From: Chitinophagales bacterium
Lineage (GTDB): Bacteria; Bacteroidota; Bacteroidia; Chitinophagales; JADIYW01
Length of the DNA stretch: 6,057 nt
Assembly: GCA_020848315.1 (NCBI GenBank)
Contig: JADLAH010000181.1
Span: 1 to 6,057, forward strand
Reading direction: 5' to 3'
Shown: piece after piece, positions 1 through 6,057 of the stretch
Layout: each line of letters starts with the position of its first letter
Position numbering within the stretch: position 1 is the stretch's first letter
Made by a program: the position numbers and the translations under genes
The notes under the pieces: model-generated
What the model was told of the DNA's origin: nothing
Database searches by the model: none
What the model saw: only the letters and a program-made list of their open reading frames with translations

Positions 1-773
1 CTACCGAATAAACGAAGTGCAAATACCTGATCCCAGTTCAGACGAACACCATTCGGGAATGGGTTGTAAGCTTCTGTGTTAACAAGCATCTGACGCATGC
101 TAGGGAAATATGTCCAGAACAATGGCACCTCACCACGGAAATCACCGGTAGTAGGGTCATAGTTATCGTACAAAGGACAAATACCCATGATACGCACCTG
201 CATAGTAGAAGTTTGTTTATTGAAGAACCATACTTCTTTGATACGCAGTTTATTCACATTATTCCAGTTAACTTCTTTGGTGATTACCTGCAGTTCCTGT
301 ACACCTGTAACAGGGTCAGTAACATAAATGGAGTCTGTACCACCACCGGCAACGTTCAAAGCGTCTTTTGGATCAATCGGTGCAGCGAATACATCATCCG
401 CACCACTGTACACCTGCACTTTTCCATCCTGAATAGCATCAATCATGATATTGATGAACGGAGCTTGTGGCCATTTGAAATGCAGATTCAGTTTTTCTCT
501 CAGATCCACCACACGCCATACTGTTTTCCACCAGAAAACATCTGCCTCGCGGATAGGCTCATAGCCCATTGCCTGGCGTTTTCCTGTGATTTCCTGCACC
601 CAAGGTAACTTCTGTACTTCTGTTTTTGTATTTGCATTTGTCAAAGAGGTAGTGGCAGCTGCCGCAGGCAAAGCATTCGGATCCTCACTAGCCGGATCTT
701 GAGCTAATACAGTAGCTGACATTCCGAAAACAAGCAGAAGTGAGCAGATTAGTTTATTCATTTGCACTTTCAT
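1..773 (-). CDS. gldN: GldN (PorN), T9SS/gliding ring protein, C-terminus cut off by window edge
   Basis: Periplasmic partner of the lipoprotein GldK; in the known system the two form the ring beneath the outer membrane that the GldM shaft contacts. Translating from the ATG at 773-771 gives 257 residues open to the left edge, so the 3' end and stop lie outside. Residues 1-24 look like a Sec signal peptide, with a hydrophobic core (LICSLLLVFG) and a likely cleavage in VLA|QD. Residues 26-52 are a low-complexity Ala/Thr/Asn/Pro linker. The folded domain starts near residue 56 (LPWVQEITGKRQ) and carries stretches typical of the family: YEPIREADVFWWKTVWRVVD (71-90), a Trp/Phe-rich KEVWFFNKQTSTMQVRIMGI (179-198) and PLFWTYFPSMRQ (217-228). 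A second ATG four codons in (761-759) is an equally plausible start and leaves the signal peptide intact. The gene begins 18 nt after the gldM stop, so the two are almost certainly co-transcribed. The family identity is firm; the missing end prevents a length check. Confidence 0.93.
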   Translation of the reverse strand, partial: MKVQMNKLICSLLLVFGMSATVLAQDPASEDPNALPAAAATTSLTNANTKTEVQKLPWVQEITGKRQAMGYEPIREADVFWWKTVWRVVDLREKLNLHFKWPQAPFINIMIDAIQDGKVQVYSGADDVFAAPIDPKDALNVAGGGTDSIYVTDPVTGVQELQVITKEVNWNNVNKLRIKEVWFFNKQTSTMQVRIMGICPLYDNYDPTTGDFRGEVPLFWTYFPSMRQMLVNTEAYNPFPNGVRLNWDQVFALRLFG

Positions 774-791
774 GTTATAATAATAATAGTA

Positions 792-2333
792 TTAATCGAT
801 TTTGAAGGCTACACCCGGAATTTTACGGGATAAACCGTCCGGACCTTTCACTTTAATTTCTTCCAGATAGAAAATATCACCTGGTTTAGCTTTTGCGATA
901 AATGCTTGCATGGCAGGGCTGAAATAAGGTCCAGATGCGGATGCAATACCCGGATCTTGTAACTTAGGCTGATAGAACATATTGAAGCTCAATACTTCAA
1001 ATTTCGCATCGAAGTCGAAGTTTTCCAGATCCGCTACAACCCCTTTCTGTGCTTTCCATACGCCCGCGTTGATTCTACCACCCGGCATACCGGATACTTT
1101 AGCAATCGGGTTAGGAATGAGTTTCACACGGAATGGGAATTTACCATAGCTTTTACCATTAGCACTTACGTTTACGTTAGTAGTACCCTGTGTTGTTACA
1201 CGTACCGTATAATTACCACCGCTACCGTTGATAGAACCGTTATCCATCGTCACGTTCAACTTGCTTGCAGATACACCTGCTGCAGAGATTTGTACCGGAT
1301 TGTCAACACCAATATAGAATACATTCATTTTGGTTGGAGACACGGTAGCAAAAGGAGCCGCTACAGTATATTTGAAAGGAGGTAAAGGATATGGTGTGAT
1401 AGCACCGGTGTTCGGGTTACGCAGGTTGATAGTACCTTTCAGTTCGTATTCACCGATACCAGGAGACGCTGTATATTTACCTACACCGTTTTCATCCGGA
1501 CGCAATGTCTGACCATTCACGTTGATAGATACATTTTCGTTTTTAGAACTGGTAGCTGCCAGGAATACGTTTGCCTCGAATTTCTCACCTTGTAAGATAT
1601 AAGAAGTAGGCGCTGTGATTTGAGCAGAGAATGCGTCAAACACGATTTCCTTTGGTGTCAATTCTTTCGCGTCACCGATTTTTTGGTAGAAATAAGATAC
1701 CAACTGACCTTCTGTGCCTTTCACGTCGGCTAATAATTTAGTCAACATGGTCATAGAAGCGATGGGAGGCATTTGATAGAAGTTTTCAGAAGCCCAGTCA
1801 CCACCTTTCTTTTGCGGTTCAGTGTTCAAAGGCAGACGGCTGGTCATCATTTTAAGATCAGCAGTATCTACCAGTTTGAGTGCTTCTGCTTTAAAAGCAT
1901 CAATTTTTGCTTTCAGCTCATAGCCTTTTTTATTTTTTTGCTCACCGATGAAGAAGCGCGTAGAAGCATCCAGATCGTCCTGGCGTTTCATGATAGCACC
2001 TTCTTCGCCCGGACCACCAGCTTCATTGATTAAATCCTGTTGTACGCCTGCAATATATGATTGCAAATCTTTGGACATACCAATTAACTTTGTAGCGCGT
2101 CCTTCGTACTCAGTGATTTTCTCGTTAGCAGGTTCTTTCGCTTTTTTAACAGCAAAAGCAGCATAACTTGTTTCGGTATTGATATCTAATAATTTATTAG
2201 AACTGACAATACTGTCGTTAATAATTTTGAATGCATTCAGGATTTCAGATGATACGTTTAATGCCAAGAGTGCTGTTAACACCAAGTACATCAAGTTAAT
2301 CATCTGCTGCCTGTTTTCCTTAGGAATAGACAT
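792..2333 (-). CDS. gldM: GldM (PorM), T9SS/gliding motor periplasmic shaft protein
   Basis: Inner-membrane motor protein that pairs with GldL and reaches across the periplasm to the GldK/GldN ring. The 513-residue length is about that of characterised GldM/PorM proteins. The N-terminus is the family hallmark: Arg8 followed by QQMINLMYLVLTALLALNVS, a single transmembrane helix at about residues 11-28. Arg8 corresponds by position to the conserved Arg9 of Flavobacterium GldM, which is implicated in the motor. Residues 30 to about 225 are helix-rich (the D1 region). Three beta-rich domains appear to follow: roughly 226-325 (beginning FDAFSAQITAPTSY), 329-406 and 408-513, the last containing GGRINAGVWKAQKGVVADLE (419-438). 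These boundaries are read from sequence texture and proline/glycine linkers, not from a structure. The start at 2333 places the helix directly at the N-terminus, as expected. Its leader (AATTGTAAGTAT) has no Shine-Dalgarno sequence, as is usual in Bacteroidota. It follows gldL after 52 nt. I see no truncation or frameshift. Confidence 0.97.
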   Translation of the reverse strand: MSIPKENRQQMINLMYLVLTALLALNVSSEILNAFKIINDSIVSSNKLLDINTETSYAAFAVKKAKEPANEKITEYEGRATKLIGMSKDLQSYIAGVQQDLINEAGGPGEEGAIMKRQDDLDASTRFFIGEQKNKKGYELKAKIDAFKAEALKLVDTADLKMMTSRLPLNTEPQKKGGDWASENFYQMPPIASMTMLTKLLADVKGTEGQLVSYFYQKIGDAKELTPKEIVFDAFSAQITAPTSYILQGEKFEANVFLAATSSKNENVSINVNGQTLRPDENGVGKYTASPGIGEYELKGTINLRNPNTGAITPYPLPPFKYTVAAPFATVSPTKMNVFYIGVDNPVQISAAGVSASKLNVTMDNGSINGSGGNYTVRVTTQGTTNVNVSANGKSYGKFPFRVKLIPNPIAKVSGMPGGRINAGVWKAQKGVVADLENFDFDAKFEVLSFNMFYQPKLQDPGIASASGPYFSPAMQAFIAKAKPGDIFYLEEIKVKGPDGLSRKIPGVAFKID

Positions 2334-2385
2334 ATACTTACAATTTTTCTGCGGTTAACAATTGATTACAGTGTGTGAAGTTGGA

Positions 2386-3201
2386 TTAAGATCTCATTGC
2401 AGAAAGCATGTTTCCGTAAATGCCGTTCAGTTTTTCCAGGTTAGAAGCTAAGCCACCCATTTGAGTTTTGAATTTCTCAGCATCTGCCAGAGAACCTTCC
2501 AGGCTAGTCATAGCAGTACTCAGATTACCGATGAATTTGTTCATGGTTTTCATGTGAGTAGTAGTATCCTGTAATTCCATTTCATATACTGCGTTCAATG
2601 CAGACAGATTTTTTGTAGCGTGTTGTACTTGTTCGTGGTATTGAGCTGCATCACCGGAAGCAGCAGCCAATTTGCTCATTCCTTCAGCAGCGGAAGAGAA
2701 AGATTCTTTCACACCGTTCAGGGAAGAAGCCGCAGATTTAGCAGCACCTGCAAACTCATTAGAAGCTACAGTAGCATCTGCCAAATTGCCTAACTTACCT
2801 ACGTTATCAGCAAAATGTTTCAGGTTATCGCCAAATCTGGTCACCAGGTTTTGGTCAACTTTAGCCGCTTCGAGCATTTTATCCATTTCAGCAGAAAGTG
2901 ATTTTTTTCCTGCACCTGCAGCAACAGCCGGAGCACCAGCAGTAGAGGCATTTGGATCATACTGATCCAGACCCGGATAGTATTTTTCCCAATAGTAATC
3001 CGGCTCCGGTGGAATAACCCCGGAAATGAAGAAGATAACAGCCTCTGTCAAAAGACCTGCTGTCAATGCGTAACTTGCCCATGAAAAGTGTAAGATTTTA
3101 GCCCATGCACCGATGATTACAACCGCTGCACCTACACCAAAGAGCATATTTTTTGCCGTCTTGAAGGATTTGGTTTTGTAAAATGGAATTGAAGTTGCCA
3201 T
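2386..3201 (-). CDS. gldL: GldL (PorL), inner-membrane T9SS/gliding motor protein
   Basis: Membrane component of the proton-driven GldL-GldM motor that powers T9SS secretion and gliding. The 271-residue protein has two transmembrane helices, about residues 17-37 (NMLFGVGAAVVIIGAWAK) and 43-62 (SYALTAGLLTEAVIFFIS), followed by the family signature GVIPPEPDYYWEKYYPG (61-77). Charged or polar residues sit inside or at the edge of the membrane: Lys35, His38 and Glu53. They match by type, order and helix the Lys/His/Glu set reported as essential in Flavobacterium GldL. An Ala/Gly/Pro linker (about 84-99) leads to a C-terminal cytoplasmic domain (about 100-271) that looks alpha-helical and coiled-coil-like. 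Within it the motif NLxxLNxxYxxxL occurs twice, at 198-210 and 254-266. The gene lies 72 nt after gldK and 52 nt before gldM, in the family's standard order. The ATG start gives a short polar N-terminus ahead of helix 1 and needs no adjustment. Confidence 0.97.
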   Translation of the reverse strand: MATSIPFYKTKSFKTAKNMLFGVGAAVVIIGAWAKILHFSWASYALTAGLLTEAVIFFISGVIPPEPDYYWEKYYPGLDQYDPNASTAGAPAVAAGAGKKSLSAEMDKMLEAAKVDQNLVTRFGDNLKHFADNVGKLGNLADATVASNEFAGAAKSAASSLNGVKESFSSAAEGMSKLAAASGDAAQYHEQVQHATKNLSALNAVYEMELQDTTTHMKTMNKFIGNLSTAMTSLEGSLADAEKFKTQMGGLASNLEKLNGIYGNMLSAMRS

Positions 3202-3273
3202 AAACTCTGATTTTTTGTTGGTTAGTTATTGTTGTTATTAATGTGTAAACGTAATAAGAAGAAAAATATTTGA

Positions 3274-4563
3274 TTAATTTCCGAAATCGTTCATTGAACG
3301 CCCCATGAACGGCAATAAGCATCTGAAACCAATATAGGATTTGGTAGAATCCTGATATTCGTAAGATTTCGTTCCGCACTGCAGGAAGTAAGCGATATCT
3401 TTCCATGAACCGCCTCTGATTACCTTGCGTTTCAATACGGAAGCATCGTCTTCTTTTGCATCATATCGGAAGTCAGGCTGTTTGTCGTGAACGAATGCTA
3501 CCGCGTCATCTTCATACGCTGTAGAGGTCCACTCCGCTACGTTACCTGCCATATTGTACAGACCATAATCATTTGGCCAGTAAGATTTTGCATTTACAGT
3601 ATAGAAACCGCCATCTTCCGGATAGTTACCTCTGCCCGGTTTGAAGTTAGCCAGCAAACATCCTTTTGTATTACGGATGTAAGGACCACCCCAAGGATAT
3701 GGGGACAAGTTTCTGCCACCACGTGCAGCATATTCCCACTCGTATTCTGTCGGGAGACGGAACTGATCGATAGGTGCTTCATTTTGTTGTGTTCTGTAGT
3801 CATTCCACATTTGTGTTCTCCAGGCGCAGAATGCATTACACTGATCCCATGTTACACCTACTACAGGATAGTCATCGTAAGCTGGGTGAGTGAAATATGC
3901 TCGTGTCATCGGCTCGTTATAAGAGTAAGCGAAATCTCTGATCCACACCATTTCATCAGGATAGATAGAAATTTTCTTTTTCTCCATGAAAGAGCTTCTT
4001 GGCTTGTCTTTATTTTCGCGCTGAGCAGCTTCTTTCCATTTGAACCAGGTATACTCGTACATTAATTTACGAGGATCCAGGTCTTTTTTACCATTGATTC
4101 TGTCAGCCTCTGTGTAGAACATAGGATCTAACTGTGCACCTTCTTCTGTCAGGCTGCCACCGGTATTCCAGTTCATATCAATAGGCATATCCCAATTGAT
4201 AGCTTGTTTACCATTTTCACCTTCCTGCAGGTGATCTCCTCCCAACAATTGATGCGCGATAGAGTCGCGGACGTACTCTACAAACTGACGGTACTCATTA
4301 TTAGTGATTTCTGTTTCGTCCATATAAAATCCTACGATGGAAATTTGTTTCATCTTGGTATTGAACGCATAGTTGACATCCTGGTCGGAAGGTCCTGCAT
4401 GAAACACACCGGATGGCACGTATACCATACCGTAAGGAAGCAGGTTGTTGTCCCACTTCTGACGATCTTGTGAACCGATTAATTGTCCATCGGTACCACT
4501 GCCTTTACAGCTGACTAATAGCACAGCCACAATAGCAATTAAGGAAATTCTAAACTTATTCAT
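3274..4563 (-). CDS. gldK: GldK (PorK), T9SS/gliding ring lipoprotein with FGE-sulfatase fold
   Basis: Outer-membrane lipoprotein on the periplasmic side that forms, with GldN, the ring structure of the T9SS. The 429-residue protein starts with a lipoprotein signal peptide ending in the lipobox LVSC (16-19), with Cys19 as the acylation site; this also fixes the start codon. The rest is a formylglycine-generating-enzyme/sulfatase-modifying domain. It opens with MVYVPSGVFHAG (46-57) and GFYMDETEITNNEYRQFVEY (78-97). Further along come DDYPVVGVTWDQCNAFCAWR (230-249), RLPTEYEWEYAARGG (269-283), GLYNMAGNVAEWTSTAY (334-350), RGGSW (383-387) and GFRC (412-415). An Asp/Lys-rich insertion at about 108-205 is not part of the core fold and is typical of the GldJ/GldK branch. 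The two catalytic cysteines of true FGE enzymes are not present at the equivalent positions (Asp389 and Leu394), so a structural rather than enzymatic role is expected. GldJ is a related lipoprotein, but adjacency to gldLMN supports GldK. Confidence 0.96.
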   Translation of the reverse strand: MNKFRISLIAIVAVLLVSCKGSGTDGQLIGSQDRQKWDNNLLPYGMVYVPSGVFHAGPSDQDVNYAFNTKMKQISIVGFYMDETEITNNEYRQFVEYVRDSIAHQLLGGDHLQEGENGKQAINWDMPIDMNWNTGGSLTEEGAQLDPMFYTEADRINGKKDLDPRKLMYEYTWFKWKEAAQRENKDKPRSSFMEKKKISIYPDEMVWIRDFAYSYNEPMTRAYFTHPAYDDYPVVGVTWDQCNAFCAWRTQMWNDYRTQQNEAPIDQFRLPTEYEWEYAARGGRNLSPYPWGGPYIRNTKGCLLANFKPGRGNYPEDGGFYTVNAKSYWPNDYGLYNMAGNVAEWTSTAYEDDAVAFVHDKQPDFRYDAKEDDASVLKRKVIRGGSWKDIAYFLQCGTKSYEYQDSTKSYIGFRCLLPFMGRSMNDFGN

Positions 4564-4608
4564 CTTAGTTGTTTACGTTTTTTACCTTTGTAAAGATGTA
4601 AAAATATG

Positions 4609-4616
4609 CAAAAATA
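4609..4616 (-). promoter_or_regulatory. Possible Bacteroidota -7 promoter element upstream of gldK
   Basis: On the minus strand this reads TATTTTTG, a full match to the TAnnTTTG -7 consensus of the primary sigma factor in Bacteroidota. It lies 45 nt ahead of the gldK ATG, which would give a leader of roughly 40 nt. The gap between porP and gldK (4564-4666) is the longest in the cluster, the most likely place for an extra promoter driving gldKLMN. Against it, no TTG or TTTG -33 element is visible 17-23 nt upstream, and this gap is so A/T-rich that the motif can arise by chance. Treat it as a candidate only. Confidence 0.25.
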
Positions 4617-4666
4617 AATTAGCTTGTATGCCTCCGTATTATTTTTTGGCTATTTTTTCCATTTTT

Positions 4667-5650
4667 TCACAAAAACCTCGGGTTATTAATGATTTTAGGG
4701 CTCTTATATATTTTCTTATTCGGCAACAAATAACTCAGTGATATCTCATGTGTTCCCTTGTTAACCGCGTTAAGTTTATTTAAAGATACATCATAATTGT
4801 AAATAATGCTCAAATTTTTCACGGGCATAACGGCGACTATTGGGGATAACGATTCAAAAGAGCGTTTATTATATCCTCTGACATTCACCCCGAGATATAC
4901 ATATTCCTTATAGCCCGCCATTATACTTAGCTCTGTCTGCACTTTCTTGAAATCAGAATATACGAGCACAGATGGTTTCAATGTAAAATCGTCCGACACC
5001 TTTATTTTGCCGCTGACATAGGTTTGCAGCACACCGCCATATACCGGCCGCAGCGACACATTGACGCCATCCAGTTTGTCGGAAGACTGTAAAACATTAC
5101 TATAGCTGATACCGGCTTCTATCCATTTGTGTACGACAGAAACGCCCACACTGAAATGCGGACGTATACTCTTTTGCAACTGATTGGATAATGCGTCATC
5201 ATTCAGGCCGGATCCATCTCCCTGCGGTGTAATCAGTTGCGTTCCATCTAGTTTGGAGAAAACCATTCCGGCATTCAGCCCTATTCCTATTTTCACTTTT
5301 TTCCGGATATCCTGGATGTAGGTATATCCAGCCTGTAATGTTGTGTTGTTATATGCTCCCAGCCTGTCATTGGCTACTACGAGTCCGGCTGCCCCTTTGA
5401 TGGCAGGCAGATAAGCATCCGCGGCAGCATGTAAGGTTTGGGGCTGTCCTTCCAGCTTTGCCCACTGATGACGGTACACCGCCGCGAAACGGATACCTTC
5501 TTGCTGACCATAAAAGGCCGGGTTGGACAACTGCGGATGAAACATGTACTGAGTGGTAGCCGGTTGTATCTGCGCATGCAATGTGGGAGTCAACCCACCC
5601 AACAAGGATAGCAAACTCAGGACTTTTCTCCAATGGCTGCGAAGACTCAT
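4667..5650 (-). CDS. porP: PorP/SprF-family type IX secretion membrane protein
   Basis: Outer-membrane beta-barrel protein of the PorP/SprF family, members of which work with the T9SS core or anchor particular surface substrates. The protein has 327 residues, within the family's usual range. Residues 1-26 form a signal peptide, with basic RSHWRK, a Leu-rich core and cleavage likely at LHA|QIQ. The mature N-terminus has the family signatures QYMFHPQLSNPAFYG (34-48) and YRHQWAKLEGQPQTLHAAAD (59-78). Alternating hydrophobic/polar beta strands rich in Gly, Tyr and Val run to the end, including GTHEISLSYLLP just before a short tail ending in PRFL. It starts 57 nt after hemD and ends 103 nt before gldK, the same position porP has in the Porphyromonas gingivalis por locus. 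Bacteroidota genomes usually hold many PorP/SprF paralogues, so the symbol is given by context as much as by sequence; sprF-like is the alternative name. Its arginine codon use is more mixed than that of the downstream genes. Confidence 0.9.
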   Translation of the reverse strand: MSLRSHWRKVLSLLSLLGGLTPTLHAQIQPATTQYMFHPQLSNPAFYGQQEGIRFAAVYRHQWAKLEGQPQTLHAAADAYLPAIKGAAGLVVANDRLGAYNNTTLQAGYTYIQDIRKKVKIGIGLNAGMVFSKLDGTQLITPQGDGSGLNDDALSNQLQKSIRPHFSVGVSVVHKWIEAGISYSNVLQSSDKLDGVNVSLRPVYGGVLQTYVSGKIKVSDDFTLKPSVLVYSDFKKVQTELSIMAGYKEYVYLGVNVRGYNKRSFESLSPIVAVMPVKNLSIIYNYDVSLNKLNAVNKGTHEISLSYLLPNKKIYKSPKIINNPRFL

Positions 5651-5707
5651 ACTGTAAAAGTAGAAAAGATATTTGATAATAGTTGAACGAAAATAAAGGC
5701 AAAAAGT

Positions 5708-6057
5708 TTACCGGCTCTTTTTATTGGCCTGTATAATATATTTTCGGATAGCATCTACCAACGATGGATTTTCCGGTGTAGGCGCAAAGATATTAATATT
5801 CAGACCATGCGCTTTTACCGCATCTGCTGTCGTATTTCCAAAGATAGCAAGACGGGTTTCATCCTGACTGAAATCCGGGAAGTTGGTATACAAGGAATCA
5901 ATCGCGGAAGGATTGAAGAACACGAGCATATCGTATTTCACATCGCTGAGGTCAGAAAGGTCGCTGGCCAGTGTCTGATAAATGACTGCTTCGCTGTATT
6001 GAATATTGTGCTTTGCCAATGCATCCACGAGCGCTTTATCACGAACATCAGAGCAAG
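5708..6057 (-). CDS. hemD: Uroporphyrinogen-III synthase (HemD), C-terminal part, 5' end outside window
   Basis: HemD closes hydroxymethylbilane to uroporphyrinogen III with inversion of ring D, the branch-point step to haem and other tetrapyrroles, in the cytoplasm. The frame is open from the right edge, giving 115 residues (about the C-terminal half of a typical 240-250-residue enzyme) and ending with TAA at 5710-5708. Visible family features in order are CSDVRDKALVDALAKHNI at the very start of the visible part, AVIYQTLASDLSDL, the FFNPSAIDSLYTNFPDF loop (other members often have F-S-P-S-G here), the small-residue helix start AIFGNTTADAVKAHGL and the terminal APTPENPSLVDAIRKYI. These fit the second alpha/beta lobe of the two-lobed HemD fold. 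A GTG at 6028-6026 could be mistaken for a start, but the frame and the family signature continue upstream of it, so it is an internal Val. The enzyme is not functionally linked to secretion, and co-transcription with porP is possible but unproven. Confidence 0.88.
   Translation of the reverse strand, partial: CSDVRDKALVDALAKHNIQYSEAVIYQTLASDLSDLSDVKYDMLVFFNPSAIDSLYTNFPDFSQDETRLAIFGNTTADAVKAHGLNINIFAPTPENPSLVDAIRKYIIQANKKSR

Noticed and set aside
213..608. 131-codon open frame on the plus strand
   Set aside because: Antisense to gldN, whose frame continues without a stop through this whole stretch and matches the GldN family.
3098..3406. 102-codon minus-strand open frame bridging the gldK end and gldL start
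   Set aside because: Overlaps the conserved C-terminus of GldK and N-terminus of GldL in a different frame; no family resemblance.
3487..4065. 192-codon open frame on the plus strand opposite gldK
   Set aside because: Lies wholly antisense to the conserved FGE domain of GldK; its translation is rich in Cys, Ile and Arg with no recognisable domain or signal, as expected of a shadow frame.
4583..4590. TACCTTTG on the plus strand, a full TAnnTTTG match
   Set aside because: It would drive transcription antisense into porP, has no -33 partner at proper spacing (nearest TTG is only 11 nt away) and no plus-strand gene follows; likely chance in A/T-rich DNA.
4655..4680. Possible terminator hairpin at the end of porP
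   Set aside because: Only a short A/T stem (TTTTT-CAC-AAAAA) overlapping the stop codon can be drawn, with no G/C-rich stem, so it is not a credible intrinsic terminator.
5367..5702. Minus-strand open frames (111 and 66 codons) overlapping the 5' part of porP
   Set aside because: Out-of-frame shadows of the PorP N-terminal region, which itself has a signal peptide and family motifs.
5651..5707. Possible promoter between hemD and porP
   Set aside because: A TACTTTTA on the minus strand resembles a -7 box but ends only 4 nt before the porP ATG, too close to serve it; a TTTG further upstream pairs with no good -7 sequence.

Overview
The window carries six genes, all on the minus strand. In transcription order from the right edge they are: the 3' part of hemD (uroporphyrinogen-III synthase), a porP/sprF-family outer-membrane protein gene, then gldK, gldL, gldM and the 5' part of gldN. 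This is the core of the type IX secretion system (T9SS) and gliding-motility machinery, a system confined to Bacteroidota. The family matches, the A/T-rich leaders without Shine-Dalgarno sequences and the unambiguous GldL/GldM N-termini place the organism in Bacteroidota. The overall style fits Chitinophaga or a close relative in Chitinophagaceae, but that genus-level guess rests on impression, not on a search.

Layout. Positions 5708-6057 hold the C-terminal 115 residues of HemD. After a 57-nt gap comes the PorP/SprF-like protein (4667-5650). A 103-nt A/T-rich gap with one possible -7 promoter element separates it from gldK (3274-4563). Then follow gldL (2386-3201), gldM (792-2333) and gldN (1-773, cut by the left edge), with gaps of 72, 52 and 18 nt. 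No gap exceeds about 100 bases, and I see no RNA gene, mobile element, CRISPR array or strong terminator hairpin. The gldN reading frame is open to the window edge, so it has no stop codon here.

How the genes work together. In the established model, GldL and GldM form the inner-membrane motor. GldL has two transmembrane helices with buried charged residues, and GldM has one N-terminal helix plus a long periplasmic shaft. The motor turns proton flow into motion. The GldM shaft contacts the periplasmic/outer-membrane ring made of the lipoprotein GldK and its partner GldN. PorP/SprF-type proteins are beta-barrels that associate with the trans-envelope machinery or anchor particular secreted substrates. 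The order porP-gldK-gldL-gldM-gldN matches the por locus of Porphyromonas gingivalis as I recall it. hemD is a housekeeping tetrapyrrole gene that happens to lie upstream on the same strand.

I found no previously undescribed system. The points most worth a second look are the FGE-like fold of GldK without the catalytic cysteine pair, the charged membrane residues of the GldL/GldM motor, a duplicated motif in the GldL C-terminal domain, and a clear difference in arginine codon use between porP and the downstream gldM/gldN genes.
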